Below, in pieces: positions 42,141-51,455 of a stretch of 64,000 nucleotides of DNA (within the stretch, counting starts at the first letter, position 1; every line of letters begins with the position of its first letter). The notes below the pieces were generated by a model that saw only the letters and a list, made by a program, of their open reading frames with translations, did no database searches and was not told the DNA's origin. The position numbers and the translations under genes were made by a program. Origin of the DNA: Verrucomicrobiaceae bacterium (GTDB taxonomy: Bacteria > Verrucomicrobiota > Verrucomicrobiia > Verrucomicrobiales > Verrucomicrobiaceae); the NCBI GenBank assembly GCA_027490195.1, contig JAIXYN010000055.1, positions 1 to 64,000 of the forward strand. Reading direction: 5' to 3'.

Positions 42141-43606
42141 CGAGACTGGCGGGAAAGGGTGGCTGGCTGAGTGTCTTTTTGCACACCAGATTTCCACAGA
42201 TGATCCAGCGCATCTGAGTGAAGTTCGGTTACTTCATCCACGACTTCCTGCCAGTGCTGCGGCTGCGCACTTTCCTTCCACTCGCCGCGACCACGGCCGA
42301 AATGGCAGATGGCTAGGTAGGTGAGGAATGCCAGTTTGACCTGCTCGCGAAAATGCTCGCGTGACCAGCGCAAACGCTGGTCGCTGCCGCGCACGAGGTT
42401 GTAGCTGCGGATCAAAGCATAGGCACCAATGCCCGAGGCAAGCCCCCCCAGCAGCGCACCACCGCCGAAGGTCATGCCGCCCAGTTTGAGATCAGCGATC
42501 AGGCCGCCCATCGCACCACCGGCGAAACTGCCCAGCACGCCCCAGATGTTCTCTGAAACGGCCTGTGGCAGGTGAAAATGCTCACGTGCGATCTGGTTCA
42601 GCTCGTATCCGGCCTGACCTTTCAGCCCATGAACTTCGATAAGGTTGTTGGTCGTCTGCTCGGTGCGGTCCGCGAGCTGCGTGGCCAGTTTTTGGCGTGC
42701 TTCATTGTAATCGCGGTTAAGATCATCGCGCTGCCATCCTACGCGTTCCAGCAGCGTTTCAGAGCGCACATCCACGCCGTCAAACAGAGCTGCCGTAAGC
42801 TGCTCTGAGATCAGGCGAACCGAGGATTGAAACACTTCCACATTGCGCTGCGCCCAGGCACGCTTGATTTGCAGGAAGGTCGGGATCTTGGAGCCCTGCA
42901 TCAGCGGTGCCAGAGATTCCATGAGGATGTCCTCCTGTACCCAGCAGCGGGCAAAGGCATCCAGCGTCAGCACTTCACGCACAATCTCAAACTGCTTCAA
43001 ATGCGTACGCCAGGTTTCGAGCTCTGCAGCTTCCAGAGATGAACTGCCCGGCAGGCCTGTTTGATTCAGCAACACGACCACCGGTTTTTCCACCCAGCCG
43101 AGGATTTCCATCTCAGGGCCGATGTAGGCGGCGGCCTCAGGCGGTTCGGCGGCATTGACGAGGTAAAGCACCACGTCCGCCTCATCGCGCACATTTTTCA
43201 GAGCCTGCTGGCTGCACCACAAGGGCCGGTCCGTGATGCGGTCCCAGGTCTGAGAAAGAAACCACAGAAGCGGACTGCGCTCACGCTGCAGGCGCTTCAT
43301 CAGCCGTGCACTGTCGCCGAAGCCCGGAGTGTCCCACAACCGCAGCATGAAGCCGCCCGTTTCCAGCAGGGTGTGCGATTCATTGAAAAGCGTGACATGC
43401 GGCGCATCCCGTACCTCACCCACATCCTGGCGCAGCAGCGTGCGGGCCAGTGTCGTCTTGCCCGCATTCGTGTGTGAAATGAGGCTCAGTGTGACGATGT
43501 CTGAGGCATCACGCACATTCAGCTCCGCCGCCTGTCGGTCAGGAGGTCTTGCGGTTTTATTTCTGGAGAAAAGAGCGGGCACGAGAGACACAAAATTCAT
43601 GAACAT
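42062..43606 (-). CDS. GTPase with C-terminal membrane-like region (DUF3482-like)
   Basis: A 514-aa protein with an N-terminal Era-type G domain: G1 SHTNAGKTT (about 44-52), G3 DTPG (about 93-96), G4 in VLLNQTG (NQTG rather than NKxD, so base recognition is altered). The middle has a Gly-rich hydrophobic region (GAMGGLIADLKLGGMTFGGG) and a helical C-terminus, as in DUF3482 proteins. It overlaps the DUF2868-like gene by TAATG. Such a pair is found together elsewhere; the cellular role is unknown. Confidence 0.82.
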   Translation of the reverse strand: MFMNFVSLVPALFSRNKTARPPDRQAAELNVRDASDIVTLSLISHTNAGKTTLARTLLRQDVGEVRDAPHVTLFNESHTLLETGGFMLRLWDTPGFGDSARLMKRLQRERSPLLWFLSQTWDRITDRPLWCSQQALKNVRDEADVVLYLVNAAEPPEAAAYIGPEMEILGWVEKPVVVLLNQTGLPGSSSLEAAELETWRTHLKQFEIVREVLTLDAFARCWVQEDILMESLAPLMQGSKIPTFLQIKRAWAQRNVEVFQSSVRLISEQLTAALFDGVDVRSETLLERVGWQRDDLNRDYNEARQKLATQLADRTEQTTNNLIEVHGLKGQAGYELNQIAREHFHLPQAVSENIWGVLGSFAGGAMGGLIADLKLGGMTFGGGALLGGLASGIGAYALIRSYNLVRGSDQRLRWSREHFREQVKLAFLTYLAICHFGRGRGEWKESAQPQHWQEVVDEVTELHSDALDHLWKSGVQKDTQPATLSRQSRQLTGDCMVALLERLYPGVDPSSWRL

Positions 43607-45069
43607 TACGACACTAGAGGCTTTGCGCGTCCGGATTCTTTGAGCACGGCCACAATCACTTCAGACGCCAGTCCTTCGACCATCTGCGACCACAACTGCT
43701 CACGTCCGGCGATTTTTTCTGGCGACCAGCGTCCCGCAAGACTCGTGCCGTCCAGCAGTACGATGAGCTCCGGCTCGGCATGCTTGGTGAGCAGACGCTG
43801 GCGCACATCGGAGACCAGGCGACGCTGGACCTCGGCCTCGGGGGTGGTGGCCATGTTGAAAAGCATGACCAGATTAGCGCACACGGGCTGCCAGACGGCG
43901 GCAAACTCATCCTCCTCACCTGCTGGGATGCGCACATATTCCGCACGTGCCATGCCGCCAAAACGTTCCCGTACACCTCGATCCCACAATTCTCGGTGCG
44001 TGGCCGTGGGCTCGATGGCATGCACGAGCACCTGGATGCGCTCGCTTCCGCCTTCCACTGCACGCAGCAAGGTACGCAGGTAACTGCCCCAACTCAATGC
44101 ACGGGCCGTTTGTGAAACAACCCGACCGCAGCGCGCGGCACCCAGCCCCGCCAGCAGGAGACGCGGCAGCACAATCAGCACCAGCAGGGTGCCAGCGTAG
44201 AGATTAATCCATGGCAGCGCAGGGGCCGGTTTTTCCACCTTGCCCGAAGTCCGATGCATGCCAGTGATCTGGTCCAGCGGCACGGGAACCCGCAACACCT
44301 TCGAGGCGGGTTTGAACAGCGTTTCAAAAAAGGCCGAGGCATCTTTCTCGCCCAGCAGCGTGCTTTCCCATACCGCGCGATATTCGTGCGACCACCCCCG
44401 GGCATAGAGGGCCACCGCACCGCCAATGGCCAGCAAGGCCGCCGCCACATGCAGCCACATCCGCAGCCGCATCTGCAAACGCCGCCAAGCCAGCGGCCAA
44501 GCCAGCTCTTCGTACCGCGACCGCACGGTTTCGGCCACACCGCTTTCGACTTCTTTGGTCGCTTTGCCCATGCGCGAGATGCCATGAGCAAGAAACTCCG
44601 CCACCCAGCCACCGCGCCCGGCAACTGCTGAGGTCGGCATCAGTTCACAGAGCAATCCGAGAATAATCACCACCGCATTCCAGGCCAGCAAGCCCACCAA
44701 CGGCAATGCCAGTAGATTGAACTCGCCCGCCTGCCCCAGATCCGTAAACCAGTAGCCGGTGAGCAGCGCCAGAGCCCAGCCCGCGAAAGCCCAGGACCAG
44801 CACCCCTGCGGCACACACAGCAGTTCCAGCACACGGATCAGTTCGCCGCGCCAGCCCACGGCCTCGCGCTCCAGCCATTCGGCCCGTTTGTCCAGAAACG
44901 ACTCCGAACGCTCCTCCAGCCCATCCCCGGTAATCTCCTCGGAAGCCAGTCCGGCCCGCGTGTGGGCCGTGGCCTCGCGACGACGCTCCGCGTTGACGAG
45001 AACGCCATCGGCATCGCCTTCTTCGAGTGCGCGCCATTTCAGCACGCGCTGCCAGTCATTCCAATCCAT
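43606..45069 (-). CDS. DUF2868-like membrane partner of the GTPase
   Basis: A 487-aa inner-membrane protein with about four to five membrane helices (CSWAFAGWALALLTGYWF; LALPLVGLLAWNAVVIILGLLC; WLHVAAALLAIGGAVALY; LYAGTLLVLIVLPRLLLAG) and a cytoplasmic C-terminal domain ending with a nucleotide-binding-like strand (PELIVLLDGTSLAGRWSPE). It matches DUF2868 by size, topology and genetic pairing with the DUF3482-like GTPase, immediately upstream of it. The function is unknown. Confidence 0.78.
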   Translation of the reverse strand: MDWNDWQRVLKWRALEEGDADGVLVNAERRREATAHTRAGLASEEITGDGLEERSESFLDKRAEWLEREAVGWRGELIRVLELLCVPQGCWSWAFAGWALALLTGYWFTDLGQAGEFNLLALPLVGLLAWNAVVIILGLLCELMPTSAVAGRGGWVAEFLAHGISRMGKATKEVESGVAETVRSRYEELAWPLAWRRLQMRLRMWLHVAAALLAIGGAVALYARGWSHEYRAVWESTLLGEKDASAFFETLFKPASKVLRVPVPLDQITGMHRTSGKVEKPAPALPWINLYAGTLLVLIVLPRLLLAGLGAARCGRVVSQTARALSWGSYLRTLLRAVEGGSERIQVLVHAIEPTATHRELWDRGVRERFGGMARAEYVRIPAGEEDEFAAVWQPVCANLVMLFNMATTPEAEVQRRLVSDVRQRLLTKHAEPELIVLLDGTSLAGRWSPEKIAGREQLWSQMVEGLASEVIVAVLKESGRAKPLVS

Positions 45070-45132
45070 TCAGGGGGGTGTTTTCAGCACACTAAACGCA
45101 GGTTCCGGCGGATTCCAACCGCGCAGTGAAAA

Positions 45133-45783
45133 TCATCCCTTCGATTCCACCTCCAGCCGCCCGGCCATCATGCGCAGATGCAGGGTGCCGAGCGCGGCAG
45201 CTTCACTGCTGGAGTGGGTAACGTGCAAAACGGTGAGTGCATGCTCCTGCTGCACGCGTTGCAGCAGCGCCACAGCCTCTGCACGCATGCTTTCATCGAG
45301 CGCGGAAAGCGGTTCGTCGAGGAGCAGCAGCTTGGGTTGTGCCGCCAGCGCACGAGCGAGGGCCACGCGCTGCTTTTCGCCGCCGGAAAGCATGTCGGGC
45401 AGGCGATTGAGCAAATGAGCAATGCCAAACTGCTCGGCGAGACGGTTCACGCGTTGATTCAGTTCCTCAGGGGCCATGCCGCGCAGTTTCGGGGCGAAGC
45501 CGATCTGCTCGCGCACGCGCAGGCCCGGGAACAGCGCTAGATCCTGGGGCACATAGCCGATGCCGCGTTCACGCGGTTCCAGATCGGTCACGTCCACGCC
45601 ATCCAGCAGCACGCGGCCTGAGGTCGGCTGGCGCAGGCCACAGAGGATCTCCAGCAGGGTGGTTTTGCCGCAGCCGGTCGATCCCATGAGCACCGCGTAG
45701 GTATTGCCCGGGATTGCCACAGTCACGTCCTCCAAGATCGTGCGGCCAGAGACCTTCCAGGTGAGTTGTTCGAGCTTGATCAT
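45133..45783 (-). CDS. modC: ABC transporter ATP-binding protein, ModC-like
   Basis: A 216-aa ATPase with Walker A GSTGCGKT (34-41), signature LSGGEKQRVALARALA and Walker B LLLLDEPLSALD. It lacks the C-terminal TOBE/Mop domain of E. coli ModC, so the length fits a short molybdate/tungstate or sulfate type. The start at MIKLEQLTW (45783) overlaps modB by 4 bp; upstream extension in the long frame is an antisense read of modB. It energises the ModB-like permease. Confidence 0.82.
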   Translation of the reverse strand: MIKLEQLTWKVSGRTILEDVTVAIPGNTYAVLMGSTGCGKTTLLEILCGLRQPTSGRVLLDGVDVTDLEPRERGIGYVPQDLALFPGLRVREQIGFAPKLRGMAPEELNQRVNRLAEQFGIAHLLNRLPDMLSGGEKQRVALARALAAQPKLLLLDEPLSALDESMRAEAVALLQRVQQEHALTVLHVTHSSSEAAALGTLHLRMMAGRLEVESKG

Positions 45784-46562
45784 ACTTTTTCCCCCGTGGC
45801 ACGCACCGCCACCAGCACCAGCACGGCCAGCAGTACCATGAACAAGCTGACCGCCACCGCGGCTTCGAGATTTCCTACGCTGAGCTCCAGCCAGACCGTC
45901 GTCGGCAGCACCTCCGTCTTCATGCGCGTGGCACCGGCAAAGACAAGGATGGGCCCGAATTCCCCCAGGCTGCGCGCCCAAGCGATGCAAAACGCCGCCA
46001 CCATGCCACGCCGGGCCGCCGGCAGCGCCACATGCCACAGGGCCTGAAACCGTGTGCAGCCCAGGGTGAGCGCCACGTCTTCAGGACGCGCCGAGAGGTG
46101 CTGGAAGGTGCCGCGCATCGTGCGGATCGCAAAGGCAGCGGCCACCACGAACTGCGCCAGCACCACGCCGCTGACTTGATAGGTGAAGGGAATCGCCATC
46201 TCGATCACCATGCCGATCTTGGTTTGGAAAAAGATCAGCAGGCAGAGACCGACCACCAACGGAGGAAGGATGATGGGAATATCGAGCGCTGCATCCAGCC
46301 ACGATTTGCCGCGAAAATCCAGGCGCGTCATCAAATACCCCACTGGCACCGCTAGCAGCAAAGCAAAACCCGCCGCAAGCGAACAGGTCACCAAGCTCAA
46401 CAAAGTTGCATGCCGGATTTCCGGCGACCGCAGCACCTGCAGCCACGAATCCGGCGTGCTGTACGTCGCCGTAGCACCGAGCAGCAACGCCCAGAAAAGG
46501 AGATACCCCGCAGTAATCAGGGCCAAGGCCAGCCAGCAGAGATTGGAACGGTTCAGGGGCAT
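45780..46562 (-). CDS. modB: molybdate/sulfate-type ABC permease, ModB-like
   Basis: A 260-aa membrane protein with about six helices. The cytoplasmic EAA loop, RPEDVALTLGCTRFQALWHVALPAARRGM, contacts the ATPase. The pattern DIPIILPPLVVGLCLL and SLGEFGPILVFAGATRMKTE is typical of ModB/CysT permeases. No periplasmic ModA-like binding protein is adjacent, so it either uses one from elsewhere in the genome or acts on a related oxyanion. Confidence 0.83.
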   Translation of the reverse strand: MPLNRSNLCWLALALITAGYLLFWALLLGATATYSTPDSWLQVLRSPEIRHATLLSLVTCSLAAGFALLLAVPVGYLMTRLDFRGKSWLDAALDIPIILPPLVVGLCLLIFFQTKIGMVIEMAIPFTYQVSGVVLAQFVVAAAFAIRTMRGTFQHLSARPEDVALTLGCTRFQALWHVALPAARRGMVAAFCIAWARSLGEFGPILVFAGATRMKTEVLPTTVWLELSVGNLEAAVAVSLFMVLLAVLVLVAVRATGEKV

Positions 46563-46567
46563 TGGCG

Positions 46568-46882
46568 TTATTCGGGCTTTCTGAGCCAGAGAGAACGTCG
46601 AAGTCGCTCAGGATCCTGCGCTCCGTGGAAAACCGCATAAACGACTACCACACCACCCATGAATTCATAATAGATCGTATAAGGAAACCGGCGGACTTTG
46701 AAGTACCTGAATTCATCCATTATTTTGGCAAATCCTTCTGGCATCTGGCAGATCGTTGCCAATGCCGCATCCAAGCAACGCAGAAATTCTTTTCCAAGTC
46801 CAGAACCTCGCCGCTCCAACCAGTGATAGGCATCCGCTATCTCTTGATCAGCCTCGGGTAAAATGATCGACTTAATGGCCAT
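46568..46882 (-). CDS. RelE/ParE-type toxin
   Basis: A 104-aa protein with the RelE/ParE fold pattern: EADQEIADAYHWLERRGSGLGKEFLRCLDAA, then FRYFKVRRFPYTIYYEFMGG. Basic residues near the C-terminus (VFHGAQDPERLRRSLW) fit a ribosome-dependent mRNase or gyrase inhibitor. It overlaps the antitoxin gene by 11 bp, antitoxin first, the standard order. Confidence 0.82.
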   Translation of the reverse strand: MAIKSIILPEADQEIADAYHWLERRGSGLGKEFLRCLDAALATICQMPEGFAKIMDEFRYFKVRRFPYTIYYEFMGGVVVVYAVFHGAQDPERLRRSLWLRKPE

Positions 46883-47102
46883 CGTTTCCGAGCAGAGTGT
46901 TTTTCACATCACTCCATGAACGTCCCTGGCTCGCACCGCTGACATAGGCAGCCTTGCGCCCTGTCAATTCTTCACGCTGCTCTGCGGTGAGAGGAGGCGG
47001 CTCCTCAGATTGCGCGATGCGATCCCACATATCTTCGACCAGCTGAATCTGCTGCGCTGGTTCTAAGAGGGTGAATGCCTGAAGGATGGCTTCCGTGCTC
47101 AT
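46872..47102 (-). CDS. addiction-module antitoxin (TIGR02574-like)
   Basis: A 76-aa acidic protein of the 'putative addiction module component' family: LLEPAQQIQLVEDMWDRIAQ, PPLTAEQREELTGRKAAYVS and a WSDVKNTLL end. It neutralises the adjacent RelE-like toxin and probably represses the pair. The start is at MSTEAILQ (47102) or 18 bp earlier (MTHSEAM, 47120). Confidence 0.78.
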   Translation of the reverse strand: MSTEAILQAFTLLEPAQQIQLVEDMWDRIAQSEEPPPLTAEQREELTGRKAAYVSGASQGRSWSDVKNTLLGNDGH

Positions 47103-47156
47103 GGCCTCACTGTGAGTCATGCCAGACGGAATTCAACTAGCCATCCATTTTTGGCC

Positions 47157-48194
47157 TCACCAGTCCACATCCTGTCCGATCTTGTCGTCGAGCCACTTGC
47201 GGAGCTTGTCGAGGCCTTCGCCGGTTTCGGCGGAGACGGGATGGATTTTGATGCGTTTGAAGCGCTCTTTGAAGTGAATGAGGTTTTCGGCGCTCTCAGG
47301 CAGATCGATCTTGTTGGCGATGATGCACCAAGGACGTTTGGCGAGTTCGGCGGAGTAGAGGGAGACCTCCTTGCGCACGATTTCCAGATCAGAAACGGGA
47401 TCGCGGCCTTCGGTGCCTGCGGTATCGACGACGAAGAGCAGGACCCGACAGCGCATGATGTGGCGCAGGAAATCATGGCCGAGGCCGATGTTTTCATGCG
47501 CACCTTCGATCAACCCGGGAATATCCGCCAGGCTGCCGCGTCGGTTGGGGCCGAACTCGATCACGCCGACCATGGGTTGCAGCGTGGTGAAGGGATAATT
47601 CGCAATCTTCGGCTTGGCGGCGCTCAGTTTGGAGAGCAGCGTCGATTTGCCCGCGTTCGGCGCGCCGACAAAGCCGGCATCTGCGATGCTGCGCATCTCA
47701 AAGTGGAAGTCGTCCTCTTCACCAGCGGTGCCGGGGGTGAATTCACGCGGGGCCTGGTGCGTGGAGGTCTTGAAATGCACGTTCCCCTTCCCGCCCTTGC
47801 CGCCTTTGCAGAGCACGTAGGTGGAATTGGTCTCCGTCAGATCAGCCACGGGCTCGTAGCGGATGACGAGTTCATTGGTTTCGTTGTCGTATTCCTTGAT
47901 GACGCGGCTGATGAGCGTGCCCGGCGGCACTTTATAAACCACATCCTTGCCGCTGCGGCCAGAGCACTGTGTGGCACCACCTTTGGCACCGTCTTCAGCG
48001 ATGAGGCGATTGTTGAAGACGTAATTGCGGAGGCTGTCCGTGCTGGGATCAACCAACAGGATAAGGCTGCCCCCGTTCCCGCCGTCGCCGCCGTCAGGGC
48101 CGCCTTTGGGACGAAATTTTCCGCGATGGAAATGGGCGCTGCCATCGCCGCCTTTACCGGCACGCGCATGAACTTTGATTTGATCGACAAACAT
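47157..48194 (-). CDS. obgE: Obg GTPase
   Basis: A 345-aa essential GTPase linked to 50S assembly and stress control. The N-terminal glycine-rich Obg fold (about 1-158: KVHARAGKGGDGSAHFHRGK, GGDGGNGGSLILLVDPSTDSL) is followed by the G domain: G1 GAPNAGKST, G3 DIPGLIEGA, G4 NKIDLPE. There is no C-terminal extension. Confidence 0.96.
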   Translation of the reverse strand: MFVDQIKVHARAGKGGDGSAHFHRGKFRPKGGPDGGDGGNGGSLILLVDPSTDSLRNYVFNNRLIAEDGAKGGATQCSGRSGKDVVYKVPPGTLISRVIKEYDNETNELVIRYEPVADLTETNSTYVLCKGGKGGKGNVHFKTSTHQAPREFTPGTAGEEDDFHFEMRSIADAGFVGAPNAGKSTLLSKLSAAKPKIANYPFTTLQPMVGVIEFGPNRRGSLADIPGLIEGAHENIGLGHDFLRHIMRCRVLLFVVDTAGTEGRDPVSDLEIVRKEVSLYSAELAKRPWCIIANKIDLPESAENLIHFKERFKRIKIHPVSAETGEGLDKLRKWLDDKIGQDVDW

Positions 48195-48252
48195 GTGACG
48201 GTCCAGTTAACCGGGGATGGGCATGGGAGCAAGGCTTAGCTTCATATCCCTG

Positions 48253-50076
48253 CTACTGCGAGGCGGCTTCCTTGTCCCCACCAGCCGACTTGGCTGCCAA
48301 GGGGTAGAACAGCTGCATGGCACGGCGGATTTGAGGGCTTTTCAGGCTGGCCTCATAAATGGCGTCCGGTATTTGACGGTGTTTGGCGAATAGATGGTAG
48401 GCGCTGAGCGCCTCGAAACCGGCATTCAGCGAGCCTTCCATCGGCAGGTAGCTGCGACCATCGACATTGAGATTCTCGACCATGCCCCAGGGCGGGAAGT
48501 AGCTGGCCTTCTCCATACGCTCCAGCAGGTCATACGTCTCCGCTGTCTGCGGATTCAATGTGGAAGACATCAAGATGTAATGCGGATGGATGAGCTTTTG
48601 ATCCGGCAGATCGACGCCGCCTACGTAGTAGCCGTTCCCCGCCTGATTTTCGCCGGCAGAGAGACCGTAAATGCCATTGCGTGCCGCATGGGACTGGGGC
48701 CAGCGCTTCGGAGTGTAGGCACGCTGCGCGCCTAGCATGGCACGACGCACGCTGAGCCAGCGCACACCATCATGCGCATCGGGCACGTCACTGTCGAAAT
48801 CGGGATAAAACAAACTCTGCAATTCGGTGATGAATCCGGTGCCCTGCCAGGCCTTGCCCGGTGTGCGCATGGGTGGCGGGCGGTGTTCGGGATTGGCGAT
48901 GCCTTCCATGAGCATCACCAGGGTGGTTTCACCACCCCAGTCCTGCCAGCCATGCGGCAGAAGAGTCATGCCGTCGTCAGCAAGGCCGTGCGAGAGATGG
49001 CCATCTGGCAGGTGCAGCAGATCGTAGTCGATCTGTTTGATCTGCTGGATCAGGTCTTCGGCCACTGCGGGCACATCCAGCATGATCGCGGCCAGCAGCA
49101 TGGACTGAGCGTAGATCGCCGTGTCCACGGTGCTGTATTCAGTGCCCGGATGGATGCAGTAAGCATTCTCGTGCCCCTTCTGATGCACAAAATGCGGCAG
49201 CAGTCCGCGTCCAGTTTGAAGCTTCTTCATGGCTTCATGTGTGCGTGTGAGCACCCAACGCGCGTAATCTAACGTGACAATGCCCAGCGACTCCTGCGCC
49301 GCCGCCGCCGAGGCCAGCACGTACATTCCCGTGGCGGAGACGGACTCAAATGCCCCCTCCTCAATGTGGGCGCGGTCACGCACGAAACCGGTCCCAATGG
49401 AATAACTGCGCGCGATCTTCGCGTAGGAGGCGAGAAAGGCATAGGCATCCCATGGAATCTGGGGCTGCTCGATGCCGAGAAACAAGCCGGACACCTTCAC
49501 TTCGGCACCGGGTTCAGCCGTCCAGGTGATGGTTTTCCCATCGCGCACCGATTCAGGTGCCACCGGATGCACAAACATGCGGTATTGCGGCTCATTGAGC
49601 TCGACCACCTGCGTCCAGCGCTGTTCGTCAGTGGGAGATTTGATCTCGAGCTTGATCCTGCCACGCCCAGAAGCCCTGAGCATGACGGCCGTGACACGCG
49701 GTTGGTACTTGGCGGTGACCGGCTCGGGATAGGCATGAGTGAAGTCCATCACGCGGTTCGCATTCCGCGCCTGTCCGACCAAGCTGTGCCACATGCCTGC
49801 CCAAGCCTCCGGCTGCTGGCCGAGGTGCACCACGACTTCATCAGTGAGCCATTCGATCTCGTGTTCCGCCGGCCCATGGAAGCCAAAGTCCGTGCCGATA
49901 TGCGTGTAAGCGGTGAAGGAATTCAACCGCTTGGTCCCCGCAACGACCTGCTGTTTTTCATCGCGATGAATGAAATACTCCTGCACCGGCTGCCACACGA
50001 GACGTGTGGCAGGCTGCGCCATCACCTGCGTGCCGAGCATCACAGCGACGGCTCCGAGGGTTGAAAGGAGACGCAT
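48253..50076 (-). CDS. secreted protein, possibly a glycoside hydrolase
   Basis: A 607-aa exported protein (signal peptide MRLLSTLGAVAVMLGTQVMAQ). A beta-rich part (about 25-215) is followed by a long helical part (about 220-590) with aromatic and acidic motifs (WQDWGGETTLVMLMEGI; NGIYGLSAGENQAGNGYYVG), as in (alpha/alpha)6-barrel glycosidases or the glycoamylase-like group. I see no certain catalytic pair, so the hydrolase call is inference. It is monocistronic, downstream of obgE in the opposite reading sense to citrate synthase's end. Confidence 0.65.
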   Translation of the reverse strand: MRLLSTLGAVAVMLGTQVMAQPATRLVWQPVQEYFIHRDEKQQVVAGTKRLNSFTAYTHIGTDFGFHGPAEHEIEWLTDEVVVHLGQQPEAWAGMWHSLVGQARNANRVMDFTHAYPEPVTAKYQPRVTAVMLRASGRGRIKLEIKSPTDEQRWTQVVELNEPQYRMFVHPVAPESVRDGKTITWTAEPGAEVKVSGLFLGIEQPQIPWDAYAFLASYAKIARSYSIGTGFVRDRAHIEEGAFESVSATGMYVLASAAAAQESLGIVTLDYARWVLTRTHEAMKKLQTGRGLLPHFVHQKGHENAYCIHPGTEYSTVDTAIYAQSMLLAAIMLDVPAVAEDLIQQIKQIDYDLLHLPDGHLSHGLADDGMTLLPHGWQDWGGETTLVMLMEGIANPEHRPPPMRTPGKAWQGTGFITELQSLFYPDFDSDVPDAHDGVRWLSVRRAMLGAQRAYTPKRWPQSHAARNGIYGLSAGENQAGNGYYVGGVDLPDQKLIHPHYILMSSTLNPQTAETYDLLERMEKASYFPPWGMVENLNVDGRSYLPMEGSLNAGFEALSAYHLFAKHRQIPDAIYEASLKSPQIRRAMQLFYPLAAKSAGGDKEAASQ

Positions 50077-50162
50077 GAAGCATCTACGTTAATGGCAAAC
50101 ACAAGGGTTCGCCACCTTTGCAGCATTCAAATTTAGTCCTCCCAACCTTCGGGTCAGTCCAA

Positions 50163-51284
50163 TCAGCGCTCGTCAATCGGCACGACCTTCTGGCCGTAAG
50201 GCTTACCGACGTACTGGCTGAGGGGGCGGAAGAGACGGTTCTCGCTCCACTGCTCCAGCACATGGGCGGTCCAGCCGCTCATACGAGCGATGGCGAAGAT
50301 CGGCGTGAAAAGGTCAGTCGGAATGCCGAGGCTGTAGTAAACCGTGGCACTGTAGAAATCGACGTTCGCATTGAGGCCCTTCTGCTCGCGCATGATCTGG
50401 GCGATGCGCTCGGACATCTGAATCCACTTCGACTCTCCGAGCTGGCTGGTGAGCTGGACTGCCATCTCACGCAGATGCGGAGCACGGGGGTCGAGCACCT
50501 TGTAAACGCGATGGCCGATGCCCATGATTTTCTTCTTTTGAGCCAAGGCGTCAGCGACCCACGCATCCACCTTGTCAGGAGAGCCAATCTCTTCGAGCAT
50601 ATGGATCACGCCTTCATTGGCACCGCCATGCAGAGGTCCTTTGAGCGCACCGATGGCTGCGCTGATAGCGGAGAACATGTCACTCAGCGTCGAAGCCACG
50701 ACACGTGCGGTGAAGGTGGAGGCATTGAATCCGTGCTCGGCATGCAGGATGTAAGCGATGTCGAGGGTCTTTTCGGCCTCCTTGCTCGGCACTTCGCCGT
50801 TCATCAAATAGAGGAAATGGGCGGCTTCGCTGAGGTCCTTGCGCACCGGTGGAAGTTCCAAGCCCTGACGTGCACGGTGGAAATAAGCCGCGATGACGCC
50901 GATCTGCGAAGTCAGGCGGATGGCATTGGCCAAGTTTTCGCTGACCTCAAGGTCGTGGCGGCTCAAATCATAGCAGCCGAGCATCGAAACAGCGGTGCGC
51001 ATGATGTCGATGGGCTTGGCGGTCTTCGGGGCAGACTTGAGGAAATCGATGACCCCCTGGGGAAGTTCACGCTCGGCACGAAGCGCCGTGGTCAGCTTGT
51101 TGAGCTCGGTACGATTGGGGAGTTTGTTGTAGTAGAGGAGGTAAACGACCTCTTCATAGCTGACTTTAACGAGCTCGTTGATGTCGTAACCGCAGTAGAA
51201 CAAGATGCCTTCAGCTCCATTCACCTCCCCAAGACGGGTTTCGGCAGCGACGATTCCTTCAAGACCTTTGGATACAACAGACAT
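50163..51284 (-). CDS. gltA: citrate synthase
   Basis: A 373-aa protein, the short citrate/2-methylcitrate synthase type. Motifs: AEHGFNASTFTARV with catalytic His, GALKGPLHGGANEGV, MGIGHRVYKVLDPRAPHL with the second His, and NVDFYSATVYYSLGIP with the catalytic Asp. Condenses acetyl-CoA with oxaloacetate. 2-methylcitrate synthase cannot be excluded from sequence, but no prp genes are near, so TCA cycle use is preferred. Confidence 0.93.
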   Translation of the reverse strand: MSVVSKGLEGIVAAETRLGEVNGAEGILFYCGYDINELVKVSYEEVVYLLYYNKLPNRTELNKLTTALRAERELPQGVIDFLKSAPKTAKPIDIMRTAVSMLGCYDLSRHDLEVSENLANAIRLTSQIGVIAAYFHRARQGLELPPVRKDLSEAAHFLYLMNGEVPSKEAEKTLDIAYILHAEHGFNASTFTARVVASTLSDMFSAISAAIGALKGPLHGGANEGVIHMLEEIGSPDKVDAWVADALAQKKKIMGIGHRVYKVLDPRAPHLREMAVQLTSQLGESKWIQMSERIAQIMREQKGLNANVDFYSATVYYSLGIPTDLFTPIFAIARMSGWTAHVLEQWSENRLFRPLSQYVGKPYGQKVVPIDER

Positions 51285-51455
51285 GGCGGGGGGCGTGGGG
51301 TTTAGGTTTTGCTAGCAGATAGCGTGCTCAAACTACGCCTCAACCAAAGACTAGTTCGCAGGAAAAGAAATCTTCCGCTGGGGGATGCCTGACAACCCGT
51401 GCGGAGAGGGTACGTTTTTATTTGTGAACGGCCCCTCGCTGGCCTAGCTCCCCCC

